A stretch of 64,000 nt of DNA from contig CAVTBB010000002.1 in the NCBI GenBank assembly GCA_963732855.1, positions 124,001-188,000 of the forward strand, given 5' to 3'. The DNA comes from DASXVU01 sp963732855 (GTDB lineage: Archaea; Thermoplasmatota; Thermoplasmata; Methanomassiliicoccales; UBA472). Under the pieces are notes generated by a model that did not search any database, had not been told where the DNA came from, and was given only the letters and a program-made list of their open reading frames with translations. Below are positions 44,928-54,239 of the stretch, one piece after another. How positions within the stretch are numbered: the first letter of the stretch is position 1; every line of letters starts with the position of its first letter. The translations under genes and the position numbers were made by a program.

Positions 44928-47900
44928 CTAAGGTTTACTCTTTGACATCTTGATATCCCTATAACGGCTCACAACCACATATACGGCGATAATTGAAAGG
45001 ACGGTCAAGGCAATCGCTCGCCCCCAATCGAACTGTTCCTGCAGACTGAACCGAATCTCCAAATGAACTGGGCCGGTCTGGTTTATCCAGAACCCGTTCA
45101 TTACGGAGTAGGAATGAATAGGCTTGATTTCCTGGCCGTTGGCATAGAGGACCCAGTTACCATTGAAAGGCATTGAAAGGCTAATCAGAGAGGGCGATGT
45201 CAAATATACGTCTGCTGAGAATGCGACATCCGATCCGGTAATATTGGTGACCTTGTTCGAGTCGTTGACATTGAAAATGTACTGATGCCCTTCATTTGAG
45301 TATACGTAGACGCCTCCGATGGTCGTCGGGCTTGTCGCATATATTCTCAGAATGTGCTGTCCTTGGTTCAGATAGAGGGAGGCATAGTATTTGCCATCCT
45401 CACCTAGTGATAAATGACGAATGACACCGTCAACCGTCAGGACCATGCCTTCTCCCCCGTTCAGCATGATTCGATAGGTATCGTTCCTTAGCAGATTGAA
45501 GTCGAGGGAAGCGTTCCAGCCTCTCTTCAGAATGAGTTCGCTCTGATTGTTTCGAAGGTTCTCCGAGCTGGACAGCACCTCACTATCGAAGTAGTGTACA
45601 AGCGGAACGTCCTGTAACGTCTGATATGCTTGCTGGATCTGACTTTCATTTATAAGCAATATGGAATCGATATAATTCGCCGGCAGACTGCTTGTAACAT
45701 TGATAGTGCTTGACCCATCGATCAATCCCAGGTCTACCCATTTCATGTAGTGCTCGGTCGAATTGGTGTTCAACATTGCGAATTCCACGCCATCATTGGC
45801 AAAATTGATCTCCCCCCTTTTGGCCAGTATAGTACCTTGACCATCAAATGTACATCGCCGGTCGACTGGAGTGGAACTGACAGTGTGCTATTCGAAAGCG
45901 TGAAAGCGCCATGATGGGTCGTTTCCGCGAAGGTCGCATCAAACCAGAACCATTTCTTTGCATCTATCCATGTAGTAGTGGCACTTGCACCAGATGTCAA
46001 CAGACCGGGCTCGATGATCTTGCCTGCCACGAGTGAAATGGCATCCATCGGATCATCGTTCGTGAAATAGACGCCTACCTGTTCTTTGCCTTCTAGAGGG
46101 GCCGTTACGTAACCAACACTGGTCAGATTGATCAAATCGCCAAGGGGGAACAGTGATGAGAGATCCGCGCTCCCGTGGACCAAGATGGAGGACGCAATAA
46201 TCATGTCCCCCGATTTGTTGTTCAGATATGTCGTGAAGGTGGAACCACGATCGACCTCATACAGATCATCCTGATTGGAGACAATCTCCGTCATGTTCTT
46301 TTCATTCCATTTGGCCAATACCTCCGGGTAGCTAGTAGCACTCTGGTAATACAGATATCGAGAATGAAAATCATCCCTAACGACGACGTATTTGAATCCG
46401 AAGGGGGCGAGAACACTTCCTATATTAGTTGTTGCGTTTTTGGTCAATTCTGTTCCTATGAAAGCGCTTAGCTCACCGTAGGGAGACCCATAGGAAGGTT
46501 CGACTGGCAGCGTAGGTTTTGGAGAAAGCTGAAGGAATGGATCGACACCCGCATAGTTTAGGTCAGCATATTTCACCGGGGACATGAAAGGATACCATAA
46601 AATGCGGTATTCTCCTGGGTCGTTCTCGAACCCAGCCACTGTCTTGACATAATCAGAATTCAAATTGTATGTTTGGACATAACCATAGAAATTCCCGGCG
46701 AGGAGGGGATACCCTGCCGATATGAGGAATAGGATGGCGATTATGATTGCAGGTATGGCAGTCGTCATCTCGTGCCTGATGCCTTTCTCTGGCCATCGCA
46801 ATCTGACCCAGGTTGTCAAGTCCTGCAAGAAGTAGGTCGTCAAAATGACCGCTGGGAATGCCACCAAAAAGATAATATGCCAGAGTTCTCTGAAAATGAA
46901 CAATGGCGTGTATTTGAACAGGAAAATAAATATATCGGGCGCAGGTTCGCTCGTGCCCTTGGAAAGAAAGATCCCGATTATCATCACAGCGGCTAAGGCT
47001 ATTGTGATACGGTTTCTTCGGAAAAACAGGGATGAGATGCTGGCCAGCGTTATTATTATGGCCAAATATGCGATGATGATCGGTATTGTGCCTGCTATCT
47101 CCATCTGCTGATAGCTGTATGATTGGCTTACGTAGCCCATTAACCTCATGCTATCCAGCAATGAGGAGGAGTGGGTTATCTCATGATAGTAAAGAAGATT
47201 TTCGGGGGCGAAGTTCGATAAAGAAGCTTGACTTTGAGATAGAGGCAGAACCCATGGTAATTGGAATGTGAAGGCGACGAGAAGTATCACAGCGAATACC
47301 TTGAAGTTGGTCCTTAATTTGCCAACATCGGATATCAGAAGGACGAACAATATGAAGGCGCCCATGACGATGAATTGAAGCTGTGTGGCCATAAGCGCAA
47401 GTATAACACCCGCGATCAAGGCCTTTCTTAACTGGATGCCTTTTTTTTCAGCCCTAGTTGCCTCGAAATAATAAACAATGAGCAAAGGGGCAATTGCATA
47501 TGCCAGCAAGTAATAGCCATGACCTGCTATCGATCGCGTCCAAATGATGGGCGTAAAGATGTAAAGGATTCCCATAACGATTCTAAAAGGGTATTTTATC
47601 CCCAAGGTCTTCCCAAGACGGAACATGCTCCATCCGCTCAAGGAAATGAATAGGAAGAGCAGGCCTTTGGTGACAATCTCGCCACCGAGGCCAGAGAATG
47701 GTATCAGTAACAATCGAAAGAACCAGTCCGACGGATATAGCTTATATCCACCATCAGGGCTGAAAATATAGTTGCCGTCGTTAGCATAGTTTGACACCAT
47801 ATCGGGCAGCGGGCCGAGAAACCAATCATGATAAAGGCCGATGGTCCCCGGACTGAACAAAACTCCTCTCAAAATAAATAATGCTGCTAAAACGAATACG

Positions 47901-48067
47901 ACTGGGGGAAGGACTCGAAGAACAACTTCAAGCCTAGCGGTACCAATCTTGCTGCGAATGACGTCGGATATTGAGCCCTCCTTCATTGATTTGCTATTGC
48001 ATTTTGAAAGTAAATCTCGAAGCAAATCCAGTTCCCTTCGCAACCAATTACTCTGAGAATGGGTCAA
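44928..48067 (-). pseudogene. Large multi-span membrane protein (GT-C-like), split by a frameshift
   Basis: Two adjoining frames read as one protein of about 1,046 residues. The first (45770-48067) has an N-terminal cytosolic part and about a dozen helices with an early acidic loop (GLYHDWFLGPLPDM), as in GT-C membrane glycosyltransferases, followed by outer domains. It derails at a G6 run (C6 on the plus strand, 45812-45817). One extra G would give ...KVLYWPKGGEINFANDGVEFAM, running straight into the second frame (44928-45788), which supplies the remaining beta-domain, a last helix and a KSKP tail. The 54196-56628 paralogue is continuous and ends with a similar beta-domain plus helix, supporting fusion. 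The start is uncertain (TTG 48067 or TTG 48043). Phase variation, sequencing error or a true mutation are all possible. Confidence 0.75.
45812..45817 (+). repeat. C6 homopolymer at the frameshift point
   Basis: Six C on the plus strand (six G in the coding strand, preceded by AAAA). Seven would restore the frame of the large membrane protein. Confidence 0.7.
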
Positions 48068-48153
48068 TACTAATAAAATGTTTCTGGGTTAATTCGACCA
48101 GTCTGATTTACAGTCCAGCCTTTGCGCATGTTATCTCCGGGCCGCATTGCTCT

Positions 48154-48171
48154 GGGTCCTGCGCAGGACCC
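48154..48171. repeat. Perfect 18-base palindrome in an intergenic region
   Basis: GGGTCCTGC followed by its exact complement GCAGGACCC with no loop. It lies in the 245-base gap between the divergently oriented membrane-protein and methyltransferase genes. It could be a protein-binding site or a leftover of a mobile-element end; no partner copy was found. Confidence 0.7.
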
Positions 48172-48312
48172 CGTACTTAGTATAGGGGCAATATCTTTTG
48201 AAATACAATCGCTTGATGGTTCCTGAGAGCTCTGGGTTAAGAATAACAATATCCGAACGGCTCAAATACTCATTCATCCGTGTAATTTTCAATGAGATTG
48301 ACGCAGAGGATG

Positions 48313-49027
48313 ATGGACATCGAAAAGTATTCTGAACATGTCCAATTCTATACTGGTGATATCCCCCCCTACACTCATGGAAGTCATGGAAGAGCATCAG
48401 TGGAGAACGTTCCTGGATCTAGGTTGTGGTGATGGCTCTCTGTTATATGCCATCGAAAGTCATGGATTATTCTCGGGGAAAGAAGTCTATGCAATCGACC
48501 TCTCGATGAATCATATCGCTAGAACCAAGAGGATAAACGAACGGTTCAATTGCTATGTTAACGACGCCTGTAAATTATCTAATATTAAAGATAATAGCAT
48601 CGATCTGCTTGCCTCAAATCAAGTCATAGAACATATTCCCAATGAAGATGGCATGTTAAAAGAAATATTCAGAGTACTAAAGAATGATGGGGTTGTGTAT
48701 CTGTCAACGGTCTATAAGACAAAATATGCCTGGTACTTCCATCGGTGCAATAATAAATGGACACTTGATCCAACACATGTTAGAGAATATACGGAAGACA
48801 GGCAACTATTCGATAATATAGAAAAGAACGGATTTAAGATCATCAGATCAACCAAGAACCGGTTAAAATATCCCCTTCTTCATTCAGCCCTAAGACTGAT
48901 GAGATATGATTATCGCCTAAAGGATGCGTCACCGATCGTTTCCATGCTGGAGGTACCGATATTTGGTTACTACATATGGGATATGGTTCTAAGAAAGAGA
49001 TCAGACATCCCAGATCGTGAAAGTTGA
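48313..49027 (+). CDS. Class I SAM methyltransferase, N-terminus shifted at a C7 run
   Basis: From ATG at 48338 the frame gives 229 residues with FLDLGCGDGSLLYAIE (about 25-40), VYAIDLSM, YVNDACKLSNIKDNSIDLLAS and RVLKNDG: a type 11 methyltransferase. A different frame starting at ATG 48313 (after GAGG) reads MDIEKYSEHVQFYTGDIPP and would join it exactly if the C7 at 48363-48369 were C6, giving IPPTLMEVMEEHQWRTFLDLG, a natural-looking N-terminus. Either the short form is used or the run toggles or was misread. It sits among glycan genes, so a sugar or lipid-glycan is the likely target. Confidence 0.7.
48363..48369 (+). repeat. C7 homopolymer at the methyltransferase frame junction
   Basis: Seven C; six would join the upstream frame from ATG 48313 to the methyltransferase core. 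Confidence 0.65.
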
Positions 49028-49244
49028 TTATGCGGATCATCCAGATTTGGAAAAATCGGAAGTGATCTTCGAGTTGTCGGTCCTTCTAACGCAATTCGGC
49101 TTTTGCTTGCCATTTCAATGCATAAGGATTAGGCATCTTCGGGTCAGAACCTTGAATTTCACTGCTAGTCGAGCATAAGAAATTCGTCTCTATGAGTTTC
49201 AATTGCAATGTAACATTGAAGCTCTAAGACTTGTAACCCAGTCC

Positions 49245-50330
49245 CTATGTAGAGATGTATTTTTCGAATTCTTGGGCACTTCTATCCCAGTTATATTGGC
49301 CGGCGTCCTCCAAGGCAGCCTTGCTCCTTTGTTCCAAAATCTTTCTATCAGAAAATATCTCCACTATCCCTCTTGCCATTGCTGAGGGATTTGGATCACA
49401 GAGCCATCCGGTCGTTCCCTCCTTGATAGAGTCTTTCAGGCCCGGCACGCGGTATCCTAGAGCCGGCGTACCCATTGCATTGGCCTCGGTTACGACCAAA
49501 CCCCAACCTTCCCTTACTCCCGGGACCAATAGGAGATTGGCCTTCGACACCAACTCCGATTTCTTAGCCAATGGTAGTCTTCCATAGAAGATGGCGCCCT
49601 CGATCTTCTTTTCCTCTAACTTACTTTTTAGATAGCCATCCCCAACCATCCACAGACGCAACCCCGGAACCTCTTCCCGCGCCAGACGGTAGGCTTCCAG
49701 GACATGGTCGGGGAGCTTTGCCTTCTTGAAACGTCCGACAAATATCAGTGTAGGCGTCTCTTCCTTCATGGCCAGCTCAGGCAATGGGTTAAAATCATAG
49801 CCCATGTGTATCATGCTGATATTCTTGAATCCGAGAGCCTGCAAGTCCGATTTGGTTGAGTCTGAGATGGTTATTGTAGGTACGTCCAGATACCGGCGTA
49901 GCCAGCGATCCTCAAGGAACTTGTTGCCAATGTGGCTTATCAAGAAAGGCGTCTCATAGTACCAAAATTCGCGAGCTAGCTGATGGATCAGGACAAATAC
50001 CCTTTCCCCCCGGTTGACGAAGCTCGGGGCATTGAATGGAATCGTGTTTATCTCATCAATGACGACATCGAAGCGTGTGCTGCTCTTTTTATACCAACCT
50101 TTGGCCTTCCAATAGACCGTGTACTTATTTCCCACTCTAATGAACTTAACGCCATCGATGATCTCTTCCGAAGCCCCGTTCAGGAAACCTGAGGATACCT
50201 GGGTGACTTCATGTCCCATCTTGACGAGCCTCTTCATGATCTGATGGGTAAGTTGTTCAGCCCCACCAGCATCCGGATTCTTTGGATCTCTCCAATTAAA
50301 AATCAATATTTTGATTTCCGCACTCCCCAA
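49245..50330 (-). CDS. Family 4 glycosyltransferase
   Basis: GT-B protein of about 361 residues: IFNWRDPKNPDAGGAEQLTHQIMKRLVKMGHEV (about 10-42), TLIFVGRFKKAKLPDHVLEAY (about 194-214), LWMVGDGYLKSKLEE, GVREGWGLVVTEANAMGTPALGY (about 274-296) with the E-x7-E pair. The NPDAGGAE loop marks a well-populated archaeal and bacterial subgroup. The start is TTG 50330, about 30 bases after a TATA-like GTTAATATGA, or an internal TTG. Confidence 0.87.
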   Translation of the reverse strand: MGSAEIKILIFNWRDPKNPDAGGAEQLTHQIMKRLVKMGHEVTQVSSGFLNGASEEIIDGVKFIRVGNKYTVYWKAKGWYKKSSTRFDVVIDEINTIPFNAPSFVNRGERVFVLIHQLAREFWYYETPFLISHIGNKFLEDRWLRRYLDVPTITISDSTKSDLQALGFKNISMIHMGYDFNPLPELAMKEETPTLIFVGRFKKAKLPDHVLEAYRLAREEVPGLRLWMVGDGYLKSKLEEKKIEGAIFYGRLPLAKKSELVSKANLLLVPGVREGWGLVVTEANAMGTPALGYRVPGLKDSIKEGTTGWLCDPNPSAMARGIVEIFSDRKILEQRSKAALEDAGQYNWDRSAQEFEKYIST

Positions 50331-50640
50331 GATGTCGGGTTGGGATGGAAATCAATCATATTAACGTTATTATGACTGGTTCTGATTCATGCTTAATATG
50401 CTTATCCGAGGCTTAAGGGGCAAGGGGACGGTTTCGCCTTGTAAAAAGAGGATTTTTAGATATGTATATCCCCATTTTAACAGTAAAGACAGGTTGCGAA
50501 GATCGTCGGGAATGGCAGTTGAGACGTTTCAAAAATCAGGATAAAGAGAATAATTAATAATATATTTCCATTACTGAGCTGACCCCCGTCTAGTCAGACA
50601 ACTAAAGGCGGGGTCATCAAAGAGCTGCAATCATTGGAAA
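50331..50640. other. Divergent promoter region, no gene
   Basis: AT-rich region between divergent genes. TATA-like elements: GTTAATATGA (minus, near 50357-50366) for the GT4 gene and TTAATAATATATTT (plus, about 50553-50566) for the dehydratase gene. A hairpin with arms TGACCCC and GGGGTCA (about 50580-50618) lies in the presumed leader of the latter. Confidence 0.45.
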
Positions 50641-51606
50641 ATGAACATGAGAACCGCTGTCATTACCGGAATTACTGGCCAAGACGGGGCATACCTAAGT
50701 AAGCTACTCATCGAAAAGGGATGCAGAGTAGTTGGCATCATGAGCAAGGACAGACAAAGCTCTACCAAGAACCTTGACCATCTTGGCATCACAGGAAAGA
50801 TCGAATTTACCGAATGCGATCTTTTGGTCAAGGATCAGGTCAAGAATGTGCTCACCGGTCTGAGGCCCGATGAGGTCTACAATCTTGCGGCCCAGAGTTC
50901 GGTAGGAAGTTCGTTCTCCAATCCATATGATACAGTCAGGTTCAATTCAATTTCCGTTCTGAATCTCATAGAAAGCATCAGGGAGATCGGAGAGCCGACC
51001 AAGTTCTTTCAGGCATCGAGCAGTGAAATGTTCGGCAAGGTTAGCCGCATGCCCATTACCGAGACCACGCCCATGAATCCTGTGAGCCCATACGGGGTGT
51101 CCAAAGCTTCGAGTCACTGGATAACGGTCAACTACCGTGAGAGTTACGGCCTCTTCGCATGCTGTGGTATCCTATTCAACCATGAGTCCTATCTAAGAAA
51201 TCCCAATTTCTTCGTCAAGAAATTGATCATGGAATCGCTCAGGATCAGCCGCATTGGCAAAGGAGTCATCAAGTTAGGTAATTTGGATATCAGGAGGGAC
51301 TTCGGCTACAGTCCTTATTACGTCGAGGCTGTGTGGAAGATGATGCAGCTCGAGGAACCGGACGATTTCATCGTATGCTCGGGAAAGTCCATAGCCCTCT
51401 CTGATATCGTTGGCTATGTCCTCGACCGTGTAGGTCTAAATTGGGACAACATAACATACGACCAAGCGCTCAAACGACCGTCTGAGATGGATGATATCTA
51501 TGGCGATAGTTCCAAGGCTAGACGTGTCCTCGGTTGGGACTATGCGCTTGATTTCTATAAGGTCTTGGACATCCTAATTGAGGAGGAGAGAGTTTCCTCC
51601 GAGTAA
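50641..51606 (+). CDS. GDP-mannose 4,6-dehydratase family SDR
   Basis: About 321 residues: VITGITGQDGAYLSKLLIEKG (6-26), AQSSVGSSFSNPYDT, SSSEMFG (about 127-133), SPYGVSKASSHW (catalytic Y-x3-K about 149-153), LFNHES and RRDFGYSPYYVEAVWKMMQ. It resembles GDP-mannose dehydratase but lacks the dimer/tetramer segment ISRAIAAI...GN.DAKRDWG of classical Gmd. It may act on another NDP-sugar or be a GDP-6-deoxy-hexose enzyme. First gene after a divergent promoter. Confidence 0.82.
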   Translation: MNMRTAVITGITGQDGAYLSKLLIEKGCRVVGIMSKDRQSSTKNLDHLGITGKIEFTECDLLVKDQVKNVLTGLRPDEVYNLAAQSSVGSSFSNPYDTVRFNSISVLNLIESIREIGEPTKFFQASSSEMFGKVSRMPITETTPMNPVSPYGVSKASSHWITVNYRESYGLFACCGILFNHESYLRNPNFFVKKLIMESLRISRIGKGVIKLGNLDIRRDFGYSPYYVEAVWKMMQLEEPDDFIVCSGKSIALSDIVGYVLDRVGLNWDNITYDQALKRPSEMDDIYGDSSKARRVLGWDYALDFYKVLDILIEEERVSSE

Positions 51607-51823
51607 TTCTTAACATATTTTAGAAATTCGTAGTAAGAATGACAATCTCAAGAATCTTGTTCTTGACATGAAGTTGACTACTATCCGAATCACTTTGTGG
51701 CATGGATTTTCGACAGGGATCGATGATGTCTGACTAGCCCCAACTACTAGGCCCATTCCATCCGACCACCATTAAGCCAGAAATTGTGGAGTGGACTATT
51801 ACTTCTTCCTGATCAGGAAAATA

Positions 51824-52882
51824 TCAATCCACTTTCCACCAGCGATTGGGGAATAATCTCTTTATTGCCTTATCTCCCTGTCCGACTGGTTCGAGCCCTG
51901 CCGAGCGCATGTCGGAGTCCACCATGATCCTGATAAGGTCTTCGAACCTAACCTTGGGCTTCCAATCGAGCTTCTGTTCTGACAATGAGATGTCCGCTCG
52001 CAGAGCCTCTACTTCGGTTGGACGGTAATAACGTGGGTCCGTACACAAGTGGTCTTCCACTTTCAATCCAGCGTACTCGAACGCAAAATTGACAAATTCT
52101 TGGACAGTATGGGTTTCACCAGTTCCTAGAACATAGTCACCTGGAGATTCCATGACCATCATTTTCCACATACCCTCGACATACTCGGGGGCGAATCCCC
52201 AATCCCTCTTGGCATCCGTATTCCCTAAATACAGTTTATTCTGTTTCTTGGCCAAAATGGCCGCGATCGCCCGGGAGATCTTCCTTGTGACGAAAGTCTC
52301 ACCCCTCCTGGGAGATTCGTGATTGAACAGGATGCCATTGCAGGCAAACATGTTGTATCCTTCGCGATAGTTTCGAGTCATCCAGTAGGAGTACAGTTTG
52401 GCACATGCGTATGGGCTCCTAGGTTCGAACGGGGTTGTCTCGCTCTGAGGTGGTTTAGCAGCTCCAAACATCTCGCTGCTGGACGCCTGATAGAAACGGG
52501 CCTTTGATTTGAATCTTCGAATCGCCTCGAGGATGCGGATGGTTCCAAGGCCATCAATGTTGGAAGTGTATTCAGGGATGTCGAAAGAAACACGTACGTG
52601 GCTCTGTGCTCCGAGATTGTATACCTCATCTGGTTTGATATCGAAGATGATGTTGCCGATCATCTCGGAATCGGCCATGTCACCGTAATGGAGCGTCAGG
52701 CTCTGGTTATCATCCTGCGAGCCTTGATGAATATGGTTTATCCTACCGGTGTTGAATGTGCTTGCACGCCTGATTATACCGTGGACTTCATAGCCTTTTG
52801 AGAGAAGCAACTCGGCCAGATAGGATCCGTCCTGACCAGTTATTCCGGTAATTAGTGCTTTCTTTGTCTCCATGATATCCAT
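51824..52882 (-). CDS. gmd: GDP-mannose 4,6-dehydratase
   Basis: About 352 residues of classical Gmd type: ALITGITGQDGSYLAELLLSKGYEVHGIIRR (about 9-39), QSHVRVSFDIPEYTSNIDGLGTIR, QASSSEMFG, SPYACAKLYSYWMTRNYREGY (catalytic Y and K), RRGETFVTRKISRAIAAI, LGNTDAKRDWGFAPEYVEGMW and YRPTEVEALRAD. It makes GDP-4-keto-6-deoxy-mannose for rhamnose, fucose or perosamine. ATG at 52873 may be the real start. It ends convergent with the related dehydratase, 217 bases away. Confidence 0.93.
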   Translation of the reverse strand: MDIMETKKALITGITGQDGSYLAELLLSKGYEVHGIIRRASTFNTGRINHIHQGSQDDNQSLTLHYGDMADSEMIGNIIFDIKPDEVYNLGAQSHVRVSFDIPEYTSNIDGLGTIRILEAIRRFKSKARFYQASSSEMFGAAKPPQSETTPFEPRSPYACAKLYSYWMTRNYREGYNMFACNGILFNHESPRRGETFVTRKISRAIAAILAKKQNKLYLGNTDAKRDWGFAPEYVEGMWKMMVMESPGDYVLGTGETHTVQEFVNFAFEYAGLKVEDHLCTDPRYYRPTEVEALRADISLSEQKLDWKPKVRFEDLIRIMVDSDMRSAGLEPVGQGDKAIKRLFPNRWWKVD

Positions 52883-53405
52883 CCCCGAGGTAACTGTTGG
52901 AGCGCAGAATGAGTATCTCGAATATAAACCCTGACCCCTCAGGCTCCTTCAGTAATATTTAGAAATAAGACTTGATGTTTCAAATAGCTGACCGATCGAT
53001 TTGAGGTGAGTGTGATCCAACAAATGTTGTTGGATAGGATTGGACAGAAGGGGAGATATTTCTGCAGACCGCCGAAATATCACATTTTCAGGCATTCTGC
53101 TAGGTCGATACGGGCGCATTGGATATCTCAAGCGCGGATGCGTTTTCACACGAGGCAGCGTGCCTGAGAGGGCCTGCTTTTTGTAGATTGAGATGAGGCC
53201 GAGTTGAATGCCGATTTCATATAAAACTCCTAATCGATGAATAATACCCCAATGTTCAAATAGCATCAAGATAAGCTTGGATTGTTTGCGAATATGATAT
53301 TTGTGATACTGAACCACCATTAATGATATCAAAAAATGGTTCGGAATTATAATATATTCAGTTGGTTTATCCGCAGATATCCCGAATACGATATGGGAAA
53401 TCACT
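52883..53405. other. Intergenic region, no convincing gene
   Basis: About 520 bases between divergent gmd and a glycosyltransferase. A minus-strand frame stays open from 53320 to 52949 (beginning VVQYHKYHIRKQSK) but shows no motif and its longer form is antisense to the next gene, so it is not called. A TATA-like ATTATAATATATTC near 53346-53359 could serve the glycosyltransferase. Confidence 0.4.
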
Positions 53406-54239
53406 ATGAAGGAATCGATGGGAGTTTCGTTAGTTTCACATAAAAAGGGCATTTCCGGGGCGATGATTTCTGTCATCATGCCAGCCTTCAACGAAGGACC
53501 GCGAATTGGCTCAAATTTGAATGATGCATTGAAAACCCTTAGTGGGCTAGGGCATCCGTTCGAGATCATCCTCGTTAATGATGGAAGCACAGACGACACA
53601 GAAAGCCAGGTGCACAAAGTCGAGCTGGAGCATCCTGAGGTTACCTTAATAACATACACCAAGAATGGTGGGAAGGGCAATGCCCTCAAGGAGGGCTGGA
53701 AGCATGCACATGGCGAACTGGTCACGTTCGTTGATGCCGATCTAGAGCTCCACCCAAAACAGCTGGCCCGGTTCCTTCAAGAGATGGAATCAAAGAAAGT
53801 CGATATTGTGATAGGTTCTAAGCGGCATCCTGAGTCCATTATCAAATATCCTTTAAAACGTAGGATACTGTCGAAATGGTACAATATTCTTGTCCGCGCG
53901 CTATTTCAGTGTAATCTCACGGATACACAACCTGGACTTAAGCTGTTCAAGAGGGAAGTCTTGGCCCAAGAGTTCCCGAAGGTATTCGTGAAGAGGTATG
54001 CTTTCGATCTGGAGCTCTTATTGAATTCCATCAAAGATGGCTATACCATTGCGGAAGTGCCGATCGAGATCAACTTTGTCAGAGCGAACGGTGGCAGGAT
54101 CAAACTCAAGGACATAGGACACATTTTCAAAGATACAATGGGTATCTTCTATAGGATAAAAATGACAAATTTTTATGATTGTCCAAAGAAGGAAGTCATC
54201 GCTTCGATCGAGAACCTCGAAGTAAATGTAGGGAAGTAA
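53406..54239 (+). CDS. Dolichyl-phosphate sugar synthase-like family 2 glycosyltransferase
   Basis: About 277 residues: ISVIMPAFNEGPRIGSNLNDALKTL (about 21-45), IILVNDGSTDDTESQV, NGGKGNALKEGWKHAHGELVTFVDADLELHP (about 87-117) with the D-A-D site, and TDTQPGLKLFKREV (about 178). The GGKGNAL and DTQPGLKLF motifs are typical of DPM1/AglJ-type enzymes that charge dolichyl phosphate for N-glycosylation. The start may be ATG 53463. The 3' end overlaps the convergent membrane-protein gene by 44 bases. Confidence 0.87.
   Translation: MKESMGVSLVSHKKGISGAMISVIMPAFNEGPRIGSNLNDALKTLSGLGHPFEIILVNDGSTDDTESQVHKVELEHPEVTLITYTKNGGKGNALKEGWKHAHGELVTFVDADLELHPKQLARFLQEMESKKVDIVIGSKRHPESIIKYPLKRRILSKWYNILVRALFQCNLTDTQPGLKLFKREVLAQEFPKVFVKRYAFDLELLLNSIKDGYTIAEVPIEINFVRANGGRIKLKDIGHIFKDTMGIFYRIKMTNFYDCPKKEVIASIENLEVNVGK

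Noticed and set aside
48131..48397. 88-codon minus-strand frame
   Set aside because: Crosses the palindrome and the methyltransferase start; no motif.
52949..53725. 258-codon minus-strand frame between gmd and a glycosyltransferase
   Set aside because: Much of it is antisense to the glycosyltransferase; the rest has no recognisable pattern.
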